64,000 nucleotides of DNA from an uncultured Eubacteriales bacterium. GTDB lineage: Bacteria; Bacillota; Clostridia; Oscillospirales; Oscillospiraceae. Both the position numbers and the translations under genes were made by a program. The notes beneath the pieces are model-generated. The model was not told the DNA's origin. It ran no database searches and worked only from the letters and a program-made list of their open reading frames with translations. The stretch spans positions 15,808 to 79,807 of the forward strand of contig UROG01000005.1 of assembly GCA_900549485.1 (NCBI GenBank), written 5' to 3'. Every line of letters begins with the position of its first letter. Positions within the stretch are counted from its first letter, which is position 1. Of the stretch, positions 1-8,399 are shown piece by piece.

Positions 1-216
1 ATTATTTTAAAGGATGGACGCATCGCTATTGACTCGTCCGCAAAAAATGTCTTTTCCGAGTATTTCTTTCTGAACCACCTTGGCGTGGATGTACCGGATG
101 TAAAAAAGTGCTGCCAGATGCTGCGGGAAAACGGAATGGATATGCCGAGCAATATCATCTTGTACGAGCAGTTTATTGACCGCCTCAAGATACTTATGTG
201 GAGGAAAAATAAATGA
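1..216 (+). CDS. ecfA: ECF transporter ATP-binding protein, C-terminal fragment
   Basis: The window opens inside an open frame whose last 71 codons end with TGA at 214-216. The readable part starts IILKDGRIAIDSSAKNVFSE, the beta-turn plus 'GRI...VF' element that follows the Walker B and H-loop region in ABC ATPases of the energy-coupling-factor type. The remainder is a helical tail of the kind that contacts EcfT. The stop overlaps the next start (ATGA), so the two are translationally coupled. All nucleotide-binding motifs lie upstream of the window, so the assignment rests on the tail and on ecfT following directly. It could be either EcfA1 or EcfA2. Confidence 0.7.
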   Translation: MILKDGRIAIDSSAKNVFSEYFFLNHLGVDVPDVKKCCQMLRENGMDMPSNIILYEQFIDRLKILMWRKNK

Positions 217-1004
217 GCTGTGACTCGCATAGCGGCGACATTGCTGAAAAGAATGTGCTTGCGGGAATTGATCCGGCGATAAAGCTTGTCTGTCTGGCGA
301 TTCTGACGGCGGCGTTTATATTTGCTGATTCTCTTTTAGGACACATCCTGACGGCGGTATTTCTTGCGGCGCTGTTTTATCTTGCACAGATAGCCCCGGC
401 GGCAGTAAAGAGCTCTGTCGGCAGACTGCTGCCGCTGCTGCTCTTTGTCTGCATGCTTGATTTTTGCTTTTACTCTCCCGAGACGGCCTTTTACAGCCTT
501 TGGATATTTACGCCGTCAGTAAACGGCGTGCTCAGGGGAATCGGGACTGCCGCAAAGATAGTTGAAATAGCGGTGTTGTTCGACTTGTTAAGATGTTTGA
601 CGGAGCCGATGTCTTTGGGTGCACCGCTGGCCGTGATTTTAAGACCTCTGACAGTGCTGGGTGTTTCTCCCGACAGGATAGCGCTGACGGTCGCGTCATC
701 GTTCTTGTTTTATGACCTGTTCAGAAAAAAACTGGATGAAATATGGGAAATTCAGAAAAACAAGGGAATACAACGCTGGGAAAAACGGAGACGGTTTGAT
801 TCAGCGGCAAAGCTGCGCCTTCTGCGGCCGGCGCTCTATTATGCGCTTTGCGAGGTCAAGGAACGTGCGGTTGTGCTTGAATCGAGGGGAATGGCGGAAA
901 ATTTTGGGAAAATCTGTCAGAACCGTACCGAACTTTCCATATACGATTACTGCGCCGTAACCGTAAGCATTGCTTTTTTTGCGGTGCAGCTGATAATCCT
1001 TTGA
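213..1004 (+). CDS. ecfT: ECF transporter transmembrane component EcfT
   Basis: This 263-residue protein is the integral membrane coupling subunit of an ECF-type vitamin or metal importer. It has several hydrophobic segments in residues 25-125, a further one around 155-170 and a last one at the C terminus. In residues 170-235 lies the charged cytoplasmic domain with two family-type coupling elements, including LESRGMAENF (the x-R-G motif that docks into the ATPases). Length is normal for the family. The ATG overlaps the ecfA stop by 4 bp. A second ATPase gene and the promoter are presumably upstream, outside the window. Confidence 0.88.
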   Translation: MSCDSHSGDIAEKNVLAGIDPAIKLVCLAILTAAFIFADSLLGHILTAVFLAALFYLAQIAPAAVKSSVGRLLPLLLFVCMLDFCFYSPETAFYSLWIFTPSVNGVLRGIGTAAKIVEIAVLFDLLRCLTEPMSLGAPLAVILRPLTVLGVSPDRIALTVASSFLFYDLFRKKLDEIWEIQKNKGIQRWEKRRRFDSAAKLRLLRPALYYALCEVKERAVVLESRGMAENFGKICQNRTELSIYDYCAVTVSIAFFAVQLIIL

Positions 1005-1012
1005 TCACCTAA

Positions 1013-1609
1013 ATGAAAAATGTCAGTTTGAAAAAAACAGAATATTCAATGATCTGTGCTCTGTGCATTGCTGCATCGGCTGCGCTTCAGACCGTTTTTG
1101 CACCGCTGGGAACTAATTGCGCGGTTTATCTGTCGGTGCTCATATGCGCAATGTGCTGCCCGCTTGAATACGGCGTATGCTGCGCCGTCATATTGCCGGT
1201 AATCACGCTTATAGAATCGCAGATTCCCACAGCGGCGCTGCTTCCGGCTGAGATAGGAAAGTGCCTTGTTTTTGCGGTAAGCTCAAAGCTCCTGCTTGAA
1301 AAAATCAAAAAAGGGGCCATGTATGACAGGCTCTATCTCTGCCTTGTTGTGTCAGTGTGCGTCGGGCAGGCTGCGGGCGGTCTGCTTTGCGCGGCGCTGC
1401 TGTGCAGCAGCCTTAACTCCGCGATAATGTTTGTCGTGGAGGAGCTTGTTTCGGCGATACCTGAAATAATTGCGCTTTTTGCGCTGCTCTCGGGAATAGT
1501 GCCGGTACTGAAAATCGCGGGAGTGCTTGAGGAAGAACTTTTTGACGCAAAGTCGGGACCGTCACCGACTGACGCTAAAGTGCCGGATGATACGCCGAAC
1601 CATGACTGA
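1013..1609 (+). CDS. ECF transporter S-component-like membrane protein
   Basis: A 198-residue, strongly hydrophobic protein with about five to six membrane segments, an N-terminal charged stretch and a hydrophilic C-terminal tail of about 30 residues. Length, topology and position (8 bp after ecfT) are those of a substrate-binding S component. The substrate cannot be read from the sequence. The N terminus, KKTEYSMICALCIAASAALQ, resembles the first helix of many S components, which inserts into EcfT. No good ribosome-binding site precedes the ATG, so translation probably depends on coupling to ecfT. An unrelated small membrane protein is the alternative. Confidence 0.55.
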   Translation: MKNVSLKKTEYSMICALCIAASAALQTVFAPLGTNCAVYLSVLICAMCCPLEYGVCCAVILPVITLIESQIPTAALLPAEIGKCLVFAVSSKLLLEKIKKGAMYDRLYLCLVVSVCVGQAAGGLLCAALLCSSLNSAIMFVVEELVSAIPEIIALFALLSGIVPVLKIAGVLEEELFDAKSGPSPTDAKVPDDTPNHD

Positions 1610-1634
1610 GGCGGAAAAAAGTCATAAAATGACA

Positions 1635-1684
1635 TTAAGAAGGACACTATCTCCGTTCAAACACGGGACAGTGTCCTTCTTTAA
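1635..1684. terminator. bidirectional intrinsic terminator
   Basis: A perfect stem, AAGAAGGACACT pairing with AGTGTCCTTCTT, encloses a 20-nt loop with A/T-rich flanks on both sides. It lies between the ecf operon (plus) and the convergent glm cluster (minus), so it can terminate both. Confidence 0.8.
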
Positions 1685-1704
1685 TGCTTTAAAAGGTAAT
1701 TAAA

Positions 1705-2364
1705 TCACTTTTTTGAAAAAATATTGTCTTTAGCCTTATAAATGCTGTCAGCGGGTATGACGCCTCTGACACATGAGGTGGGATACACGTTTGAGCGGCG
1801 TCCGATAACGGTACCGGGGTTGAGGACGCTGTTGCAGCCGATTTCAACATTATCGCCGAGCATTGCGCCGACTTTTTTTCTGCCGGTCTCATGCGGATTA
1901 CCTGGCTCTTTTATAACTACAAGCGTCTTATCGGATTTTACATTGCTCGTAATTGCCCCGGCGCCCATATGCGCCTTGTAGCCAAGCACGGAATCACCCA
2001 CGTAATTATAGTGAGGAACCTGAACGTTGTCAAAGAGAACAACATTTTTAAGCTCCGTCGAGTTGCCTACAACGGCGTTTTTGCCGACGATCGCGCTGCC
2101 GCGGATAAATGCGCACTGGCGTATTTCGGCGCCATGGTCGATAATGCAGGGGGAACCGATATATGCCGAGTGGAAAACGGCGGCGTCCTTTGCTATCCAC
2201 ACGCCATCCGAGGGGTGATCATATTCCGTTTCGTCAAGTGTTTCGCCGAGTTTGAGAATAAAATCCTTTATTTCTGGCAGAACCTCCCACGGATAGGTCT
2301 TTCCGGCAAAAAGCTCTGCCGCTATTGTTTTTTCAAGATCAAAAAGCTCGTTGATTTCTACCAT
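1705..2364 (-). CDS. left-handed beta-helix acyltransferase, GlmU C-terminal-domain-like
   Basis: A 219-residue protein made mostly of hexapeptide repeats (I/V-G-x-x-x-x, for example IRGSAIVGKNAVVGNSTEL and MLGDNVEIGCNSVLNPGTVI), the fold of the GlmU acetyltransferase domain. The N-terminal 60 residues are helical and not a nucleotidyltransferase domain, so it is shorter than bifunctional GlmU (about 450). Such proteins are often labelled UDP-GlcNAc pyrophosphorylase in Clostridia. The sequence supports only an acyl/acetyltransferase-like beta helix. The second of two adjacent ATGs fits the AAAGGTG site better, and that start overlaps the glmM stop by one base. Context points to UDP-GlcNAc precursor supply. 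Confidence 0.7.
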   Translation of the reverse strand: MVEINELFDLEKTIAAELFAGKTYPWEVLPEIKDFILKLGETLDETEYDHPSDGVWIAKDAAVFHSAYIGSPCIIDHGAEIRQCAFIRGSAIVGKNAVVGNSTELKNVVLFDNVQVPHYNYVGDSVLGYKAHMGAGAITSNVKSDKTLVVIKEPGNPHETGRKKVGAMLGDNVEIGCNSVLNPGTVIGRRSNVYPTSCVRGVIPADSIYKAKDNIFSKK

Positions 2365-3713
2365 CATTTCACCTTTATAAGCTTTCCGGCTTTCGCCATC
2401 GCGTCAATGATTTCGTCCACCTTTTCGTTGCACAGCTCCTGCGTGTTTGCTTCGACCATGACTCTGAGAAGAGGCTCTGTTCCGCTTTTACGGAGAACGA
2501 CCCTGCCGTTGTCGCCGAGGTCGCGTTCGACCTTTGCGACAGCGTCTGTGACTTCCTTGCAGGAGAGCGTTTCGTCCTTGTCAGTGACTACAACATTCTT
2601 GAGCATCTGCGGATACATTCTCATGCCGGAAGCGAGAACCGACAAAGGCTCTTTGCTCTCGGTTATACATTCCATGATCTTGATTGCCGTGAGTATTCCG
2701 TCGCCGGTATTTGCAAGACGGCCGAAAATTATGTGTCCGGACTGCTCTCCGCCGATAAGGTGACCGTTTTCACGCATATTTTCCGCAACATACTTGTCGC
2801 CTACGGCGGTTTTTTCGTAGCCTATTCCGAGCGCGTCAAGCGCCTTGTAAAGACCCATGTTGGACATTATTGTGGTGACGACCTTTGAATCGCCGAGGCT
2901 GCCCTTTTCCTGCATGTATTTTGCGTTGACATACATTATATGGTCGCCGTTGATAATGTTGCCCTTTTCATCGACGGCAAGGCAGCGATCCGCATCGCCG
3001 TCAAAGGCAAAGCCGACGTCAAGCTTGTTTTCAAGCACATATTTGCGAAGATTTTCGATATGGGTTGAGCCGCAGTCAACGTTGATATTAAGGCCGTCGG
3101 GGTGATTGGCAATAACGTATGTGTCGGCGCCGAGAGCGTCAAATACGCTTTTTGCCATCTGCCATGTACTGCCGTTTGCGCAGTCGAGTCCCACTTTGTA
3201 CCTCTTATAGGAACGCGTCGCAAGAGAGATAAGGTAGCCGATGTAGCGATTGCGGCCGGCGGAGTAATCAACCGTCTGCCCGATGCTTTCACGCACGGAA
3301 TAGGGAAGCTCTACATTGCTGTCAATATATTCCTCAATACCGTCAAGAACGGACTCTTCCATCTTCTCGCCGTTGGAATTGATCAGCTTTATACCGTTGT
3401 CGTAGTAAGGATTGTGACTTGCGGAGATCATAATGCCGCAGTCAAAGTCATCCGCAGGTGCGATATACGATACGCTTGGCGTACTCGTGACATGAAGAAG
3501 ATAGGCGTCAGCCCCGGAAGCCGTAAGACCGGCGCACAATGCGGATTCAAACATATAGCTTGAGCGGCGCGTGTCTTTTCCTATCACGACCTTGGCTCTG
3601 TGCTCCTGCCCGTAATACCAGCCGAGATAGCGGCCGATCTTGAATGCGTGTTCTACGGTAAGGTCTTTATTTGCCTCGCCGCGGAATCCGTCTGTTCCAA
3701 AATATTTTCCCAT
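2364..3713 (-). CDS. glmM: phosphoglucosamine mutase
   Basis: GlmM interconverts glucosamine-6-phosphate and glucosamine-1-phosphate in the cytoplasm, feeding UDP-GlcNAc for peptidoglycan. The 449-residue protein starts MGKYFGTDGFRGEAN, the family hallmark. It carries the phosphoserine loop ISASHNPYYDNG, the metal loop FDGDADRCLAVD, the sugar-specificity segment GEQSGH and the C-terminal phosphate-binding loop RKSGTEP. A longer frame extends 16 codons upstream, but AGGAGG lies 6 bases before the ATG at 3713 and homology begins there, so that start is used. It is the middle gene of a three-gene minus-strand cluster. Confidence 0.96.
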   Translation of the reverse strand: MGKYFGTDGFRGEANKDLTVEHAFKIGRYLGWYYGQEHRAKVVIGKDTRRSSYMFESALCAGLTASGADAYLLHVTSTPSVSYIAPADDFDCGIMISASHNPYYDNGIKLINSNGEKMEESVLDGIEEYIDSNVELPYSVRESIGQTVDYSAGRNRYIGYLISLATRSYKRYKVGLDCANGSTWQMAKSVFDALGADTYVIANHPDGLNINVDCGSTHIENLRKYVLENKLDVGFAFDGDADRCLAVDEKGNIINGDHIMYVNAKYMQEKGSLGDSKVVTTIMSNMGLYKALDALGIGYEKTAVGDKYVAENMRENGHLIGGEQSGHIIFGRLANTGDGILTAIKIMECITESKEPLSVLASGMRMYPQMLKNVVVTDKDETLSCKEVTDAVAKVERDLGDNGRVVLRKSGTEPLLRVMVEANTQELCNEKVDEIIDAMAKAGKLIKVK

Positions 3714-3729
3714 AAGTTCCTCCTGATTT

Positions 3730-4419
3730 TTATAGATTACCTGCTGCGTCCCTATCCGCAAAAACAGTTACTTCATATGGTACCTGTAAGAAAGCGGAAG
3801 GGGTTGAAACGTCAGTTCTCGAATACATGGTTCTGAAAAGAGCGGCAGACACTTCGTTTCCGAAAGCCATGACGACTATTCTTTCAGCAGCGACTATCGA
3901 GCTTATCCCAAGTGTGACAGCTTTTTCCGGAATCTCCGTTCCGGCGGGGAAAAACCTTTGAAGCTGTTTTTTTGAAGCTTCTGTAAGGTCTTGAATATGC
4001 GTAAGCGATGAAAATGGCGTTCCAGGCTCATTGAAGCCGATCCGGCAGTTTGAGCCGAGACCGAGCAGGGCAAGATCAAGCCCGCCTGCGGAAGCGATCA
4101 AATCGTCATATGTTTCATAATTTGAACCGTTCAGCAGAAAGCAATTTTCCTCGCGGACGTTTACTTTGTCAAGAAAGCGCGTCTTAAAATCCGCTCCCAG
4201 AACATTTCCGGAGGCAAATTCACCGACGCTGAAAATTTTGACGTTTGAAAAGTCAATTTTTCCCGCCCGGCAGGAATCAACAAGCATGCAGAAAAATTCG
4301 TCATCAAGATCCGCCGCTGAAAAGGCAATATTTGCATTTGGCACTTTCTTCAGCAGTTCTTCTATGTATTTCACAACATTTCTGCATATTATGGATTTGT
4401 CGGAAACAATTGTTTTCAT
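3730..4419 (-). CDS. NagB/glucosamine-6-phosphate deaminase-fold protein with degenerate active site
   Basis: A 229-residue protein recognisable as NagB-like from VKIFSVGEF, NCFLLNGSN and GLGSNCRIGFNEPGTPFSS. Measured against E. coli NagB from memory, the catalytic Asp72 is Gly66 here, Asp141 is Asn124 and His143 is Arg126. Only Glu148 (Glu131) is kept. The N-terminal GGSTP-type phosphate loop is also missing. A deaminase reaction is therefore unlikely, and binding or regulatory use of an amino-sugar phosphate is a reasonable inference. It lies 16 bp upstream of glmM, in the same direction. The ATG at 4419 is preferred over one 7 codons upstream because AAAGGAGAG precedes it. Confidence 0.75.
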   Translation of the reverse strand: MKTIVSDKSIICRNVVKYIEELLKKVPNANIAFSAADLDDEFFCMLVDSCRAGKIDFSNVKIFSVGEFASGNVLGADFKTRFLDKVNVREENCFLLNGSNYETYDDLIASAGGLDLALLGLGSNCRIGFNEPGTPFSSLTHIQDLTEASKKQLQRFFPAGTEIPEKAVTLGISSIVAAERIVVMAFGNEVSAALFRTMYSRTDVSTPSAFLQVPYEVTVFADRDAAGNL

Positions 4420-4464
4420 AATTCTCTCCTTTATCAGCAAAATAAGCAGGGGGAGTGATACAAC

Positions 4465-5139
4465 GTGATAATAATAATTTTAAGGACACTGATAATTTTC
4501 TTTGCGCTGATGATAATAATGCGGATGCTTGGAAAAAGACAGCTTGCGGAAATGGAGCTTTCAGAATTTGTTGTGGCGTCTTTAATCGCGGATCTTGCGG
4601 CGCACCCGCTTCAGGATCTCGGTATTCCGCTGATAAACGGGCTTGTGCCAATAACGACACTTTTCTGCTGCGAGGTCTTGCTGATATGGATAAGCGGGAA
4701 AAGCATATTTGCCAGAAAGCTTCTTTTCGGAAAGCCGAGCATACTGATCGACCATGGCCGGATAAATGTGCGTGAGATGGAAAATAACCGCTTCTCAAAT
4801 GAAGAGCTTATGCAGGAGCTGAGAAATAAAGACTGCCTTGATATAGACAAGGTTCAGTATGCAATCCTGGAGACTGACGGGCATGTAAATGTTATCATGA
4901 ATCCGCAGGACAGCCCTTTAACTGCCGGACAGATGGGAAAGACTCCGGAAGACGTCGGCTATCCTCACATTGTGGTCAGCAAAGGGAAGATAGCAGAGGA
5001 GAACATGACGCTCCTGGGGCTGGACAGACAATGGCTCGACAAGCGGATAAAAGAAAACGGGAAAAACGACATTTCCGAGGTATATCTTATGACGGTGACT
5101 GACAAGAAAAAAATACAAATATACAAGGATGATAATTGA
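4465..5139 (+). CDS. DUF421 (YetF-type) membrane protein
   Basis: A 224-residue protein with two to three N-terminal membrane helices (residues 1-75) and a cytoplasmic alpha/beta domain. The signature MRMLGKRQLAEMELSEFVVA and the following SIFARKLLFGKPSILIDHG identify DUF421. The molecular role is unknown. Members occur widely in spore formers, some linked to spore germination or the membrane (established knowledge, not visible here). Start is GTG with an AGGGGGAG site about 10 bases upstream. It is divergent from the glm cluster and overlaps or abuts the DUF4363 gene, a usual partner. Confidence 0.88.
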   Translation: MIIIILRTLIIFFALMIIMRMLGKRQLAEMELSEFVVASLIADLAAHPLQDLGIPLINGLVPITTLFCCEVLLIWISGKSIFARKLLFGKPSILIDHGRINVREMENNRFSNEELMQELRNKDCLDIDKVQYAILETDGHVNVIMNPQDSPLTAGQMGKTPEDVGYPHIVVSKGKIAEENMTLLGLDRQWLDKRIKENGKNDISEVYLMTVTDKKKIQIYKDDN

Positions 5140-5524
5140 ATTGAAAAAACGTGAATCCGCCGCCTGCTTTATTCTTGCGGTAATGATACTGATATCTGCG
5201 TGGAACTTAAGAAAAATTGACGAACTAACAGACGGTATAATAGTTCTTTTATCAAAATCGCAGACCTGCGCAGAAAAGCTTGATACAAAATCCGCGCAGA
5301 AATACCTGAACAGCGGCTTGGAGCTGTGGCTCACATCAGACCGGTATACCCACATTTTTATCAGGCACAGCGAGATAGACAGCACAACGGACGCCTTCTA
5401 TGAACTGAAAGAAAGCATTTTGGGGGATGACCCGCTTGCATCGAAGGCGGCATACGAAAAGCTCAGATATCACCTTGAAAGCATTGATATGATGGAGCAC
5501 CCGTCACTGGGCAGCGTTTTTTGA
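5129..5524 (+). CDS. DUF4363 family protein
   Basis: A 131-residue protein with one N-terminal membrane segment (about residues 12-26) and a helical extracytoplasmic part. DUF4363 proteins are typically encoded directly after DUF421 genes, as here. Function is unknown. The ATG lies inside the end of the preceding gene with AAGG touching it. TTG at 5141 is better spaced from the same site and may be the true start. The 3' end overlaps the convergent nrdR gene by 21 bp, so no terminator separates the two. Confidence 0.75.
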   Translation: MIIELKKRESAACFILAVMILISAWNLRKIDELTDGIIVLLSKSQTCAEKLDTKSAQKYLNSGLELWLTSDRYTHIFIRHSEIDSTTDAFYELKESILGDDPLASKAAYEKLRYHLESIDMMEHPSLGSVF

Positions 5525-5980
5525 ATTGCTCTCCGTAAGCAGCTTTGAAAGCTCATCCATAAAGGTGTTGATATCCTTGAAGCTTCGGTAAACCGAGGCA
5601 AAGCGGACGTAGGCGACTTCGTCAATGTCTTTGAGGCGGTTCATTACCATTTCACCGACGTCAACGGTTTTTATCTCACGCTCCAGATTGCTCTGAAGCT
5701 CCTGCTCAATATCATCGGCGATTTTTTCGAGCTGTGAAAGCGTAACGGGGCGTTTCTCGCATGCTCTCACCATACCGTTAATGAGCTTCACCTTGTCGAA
5801 CGTCTGGCGGCTGCCGTCTCTCTTGACGACAACAAGCGGCATACGCTCGATTATCTCATAGGTGGTAAATCTTTTGCTGCAATCAAGACACTCACGGCGG
5901 CGTCTGATGGTTGCACCCTCTTCTGCGGGGCGGGAATCAATTACTTTGCTCTCTGTATAGCCGCAAAACGGACACTTCAT
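5504..5980 (-). CDS. nrdR: transcriptional repressor NrdR
   Basis: A 158-residue repressor of ribonucleotide reductase genes. It has a zinc ribbon with paired cysteines (KCPFCGYTES and CLDCSKRF), the RRRRECLDC DNA-binding loop and an ATP-cone domain (residues about 45-135, beginning PLVVVKRDGSRQTFD) that senses ATP/dATP. Length matches the family. Its targets (nrd genes) are not in this window. Transcription runs away from the upstream acyltransferase gene in the same strand direction, separated by about 90 bp. Confidence 0.96.
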   Translation of the reverse strand: MKCPFCGYTESKVIDSRPAEEGATIRRRRECLDCSKRFTTYEIIERMPLVVVKRDGSRQTFDKVKLINGMVRACEKRPVTLSQLEKIADDIEQELQSNLEREIKTVDVGEMVMNRLKDIDEVAYVRFASVYRSFKDINTFMDELSKLLTESNSKNAAQ

Positions 5981-6073
5981 TTCTCAATCCCCCAAACCTT
6001 ATTTTTAAAAAACATGGTTATTATAGCATATGGTTTTTTCAAAATCCAGAAAAAATTACCGGATCGCAAAAAA

Positions 6074-7105
6074 TCATCTGCCGAATATCAGATGCAGTTT
6101 TGTCCTGTTGAAAATGAAGACGACAGGGAGTATCACGACTATGCTCAGAAAATAGTAGGCAATGTTGTACACGGGCAGCGGAAGAGGCAGACGGCTCACG
6201 ATCACCTGACTGATTTTAAGCCCGACATGACTGAAGCACATGAAAATCATGGAATTGCGCCCGATGTATTTCAACACACGGCTGAGTGCAGAAAAGGCAT
6301 GAACTTTATCAAACCAACGGAAAAAGTACACCCACAGCAGCATTGTAACGCATGTGTTGAGGTGTGTCATAGGGATTATACCCCATTCGCCGTTGCGTAT
6401 ATTGGAAATTGGACAGAGCTCAATGGCGATATAGTTCATTACGGCGAGTATGATAAAAACAAGCACCTTTGACCAGCGGCTTTTCAGCCTTGCAAGCATC
6501 GAGTCCGTAAATGAAAGGATTTTACGCCCGTTATATCCGAGATAGATATATATAAGCAGCGACATTGCCACATCGATGCTCATAGGCAGTCGTGCGTCGG
6601 AAAGCTTTATCCAGATATTTCCCAGCAGCGTGATAAGCAGAACGGCGAGCAGCCGAAGCTTTTCACTGCCGATATTTTTTTCGATCAGAGAAAAAATAAT
6701 GACGCCGAAGAACATCATTGGAAGAAAGTACAAGGCGGATTCTATGGGGAAGAATCCGGTGGGCAAATACAAAACGGCTCGCAGAGGGGCAATAATGTCC
6801 CCATTTGGATTTCCGGAAAAGCACAGCCATACAAAATAGTAAAAAAGGCCGAAAACATAGTACGGAAAAAGATTTGAGCGCGCTTTCTTTATGGCGTTGT
6901 CCCTGAAGCTTAGTCTGCGGCTGTAAAAATACCCTGCCATGAAGAGAAACGGATGGACACAGATATCTGCAACGTACTTATACATGAACAGAGTAAAATT
7001 CGCGTGAAAATAATTAACAAGCAGTATGCATACGCCTCTCATGGTATCGACGTATTCCACGCGTGTATGTATATTCTGCCTGGCGGCAAGGGGAGTATCT
7101 GACAT
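6074..7105 (-). CDS. acyltransferase 3 family membrane protein
   Basis: A 343-residue polytopic protein with about ten hydrophobic segments. The N terminus, VEYVDTMRGVCILLVNYFHA, has the R-G and H of acyltransferase 3 enzymes (OatA/WecH group), which move acyl groups onto sugars of the envelope. An extended frame continues 45 codons upstream, but the ATG at 7105 has AGGAG seven bases before it and homology-like sequence only begins after it. No SGNH domain is attached. The acceptor is unknown and neighbours give no hint. Confidence 0.78.
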   Translation of the reverse strand: MSDTPLAARQNIHTRVEYVDTMRGVCILLVNYFHANFTLFMYKYVADICVHPFLFMAGYFYSRRLSFRDNAIKKARSNLFPYYVFGLFYYFVWLCFSGNPNGDIIAPLRAVLYLPTGFFPIESALYFLPMMFFGVIIFSLIEKNIGSEKLRLLAVLLITLLGNIWIKLSDARLPMSIDVAMSLLIYIYLGYNGRKILSFTDSMLARLKSRWSKVLVFIILAVMNYIAIELCPISNIRNGEWGIIPMTHLNTCVTMLLWVYFFRWFDKVHAFSALSRVLKYIGRNSMIFMCFSHVGLKISQVIVSRLPLPLPVYNIAYYFLSIVVILPVVFIFNRTKLHLIFGR

Positions 7106-7542
7106 TTTATGCTCCTGAACTTTCCAAGTTTTAGATGCGCGGCGGTTTAAAGTCATACTGCGCACAGCCGCGCTCATATATTCTATCACATACGGTCGAG
7201 TAAAGAAAGATTTTTTTACAGTGATTGGTGAGATGCTCATGAACGGAAGCTGCGAAACTGGACTGTCGTTTACTTATCCAAAAAAAATTTACACATCGGC
7301 GGCTGACAGACATAAACTGTATTGAAGCTTCTTATACAGAAATCTAATTAAAATTGCTTTAATAGCCGTGCGGCGCAGATTTCGTATGAGACCCGCTTTT
7401 GAAGCCTCAGCCTAGCAAAAAATTGACCTCTCGCATGGACAGCGCCCTGCAAGGGGCTTGAGCGCTTCAAAAGCTCAGGCCGAAATCAAAAATTTTGCCC
7501 TGATAAGAGTATCAATTCAATGTAAACAGGAGGTAGTGCCAT
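7106..7542 (+). other. 437-bp intergenic region with a structured leader candidate
   Basis: No protein gene is convincing here. From 7378 to 7487 the sequence can form nested helices: GATTTCG (7378-7384) with CGAAATC (7481-7487), and GCTTTTGAAGC (7395-7405) with GCTTCAAAAGC (7464-7474). A small inner hairpin is formed by GCCC and GGGC around 7445-7457. A weak promoter-like pair (TTGAAG 7322, TAATTA 7345, 17-bp spacer) lies upstream. No T-run terminator follows, so this is more likely a 5' leader of the next gene than a free RNA. Confidence 0.45.
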
Positions 7543-8352
7543 TTGGCTGACAAAGTTAATTCCGGACCGGTCGATAACTCGGCATGTATCCGTGAAGCCG
7601 TTTGCATCAACACAAGAAAGATATTTGACAGCTGCAGAGATAAGGATTGCGTGGATGACCTGAGAGTATATCCTACTGTTACGTCGCAGTCCTACATAGA
7701 AAATGCTCTCAGCATAAGGCCGAGAGCCGCTCAGCTGCTTTATATAAATGTAAACGTTGAACCGATATCGTTTAACCGCGGATATTTCACCGTAGACTGC
7801 ACTTATTTCTACCGTGTGACCGGCGAGACGTTTCCGGCAGGGCAGACCTGCACCGGACTTGCAATATTCGATAAGCGGGTTATGCTCTTCGGCAGCGAGG
7901 GCAGTGTAAAAACCTTTTCATCGGAGATAGCGACACTTTATACCCCGACGGACGATATGCCGACGGCAGTCGTAAATTCGGTTGACCCTATCTGTCTGCA
8001 CTGCAAGCTTGTTGACGCCGAGTGCCTTATCCCGACCGATGTTGAGCAGAGGGGTATACCCGGCTTTATTACGGCGGCCTTTGACGAGGCTCTGGTGCTC
8101 ACGGATACCGCGAAAAGGTGGTACGCCACGATCGGACAGTTCAGCATAATAAGACTTGAGCGGGACACACAGCTTCAGATCCCGGCCTATGACTACTGCA
8201 TCCCCGACAAGGAGTGCCCCGGTGTATCAAGCGACGAAGACCCCTGCATGCTTTTCAGCAGGATACGCTTTCCGGTGGAGGAGTTTTTCCCTCCCGACAG
8301 CGTGTGCGAGTGCGACAATTACCGCACAATGGCCGAATCGAATAACAGATAG
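7543..8352 (+). CDS. conserved clostridial protein of unknown function
   Basis: A 269-residue soluble protein without signal peptide or membrane segments. The N terminus is cysteine-rich (CIREAVCINTRKIFDSCRDK), followed by a mostly beta-strand body with VEPISFNRGYFTVDCTYFY and ending in a Cys-rich tail (SVCECDNY). I recognise this layout as a widespread clostridial family but know of no assigned role. Start is TTG, with AGGAGGT nine bases upstream. It is preceded by a structured leader and followed by a hairpin, so it looks monocistronic. Some spore-coat or outer-layer proteins have similar Cys/beta character, which is only a guess. Confidence 0.7.
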   Translation: MADKVNSGPVDNSACIREAVCINTRKIFDSCRDKDCVDDLRVYPTVTSQSYIENALSIRPRAAQLLYINVNVEPISFNRGYFTVDCTYFYRVTGETFPAGQTCTGLAIFDKRVMLFGSEGSVKTFSSEIATLYTPTDDMPTAVVNSVDPICLHCKLVDAECLIPTDVEQRGIPGFITAAFDEALVLTDTAKRWYATIGQFSIIRLERDTQLQIPAYDYCIPDKECPGVSSDEDPCMLFSRIRFPVEEFFPPDSVCECDNYRTMAESNNR

Positions 8353-8358
8353 GACATT

Positions 8359-8388
8359 GCCTCTGTTCAACAAACGCTGAACAGAGGC
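8359..8388. terminator. hairpin between convergent genes
   Basis: Perfect 11-bp stem GCCTCTGTTCA / TGAACAGAGGC with an 8-nt loop, directly after the conserved protein gene and 12 bp before the end of the convergent regulator. The following T-run is poor, so termination may be partial. Confidence 0.6.
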
Positions 8389-8399
8389 ATATGCATACA

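Noticed and set aside
1891..2763. Plus-strand frame of 290 codons opposite the glmM and GlmU-like genes
   Set aside because: It lies antisense to two certain genes, lacks a ribosome-binding site and has no recognisable family.
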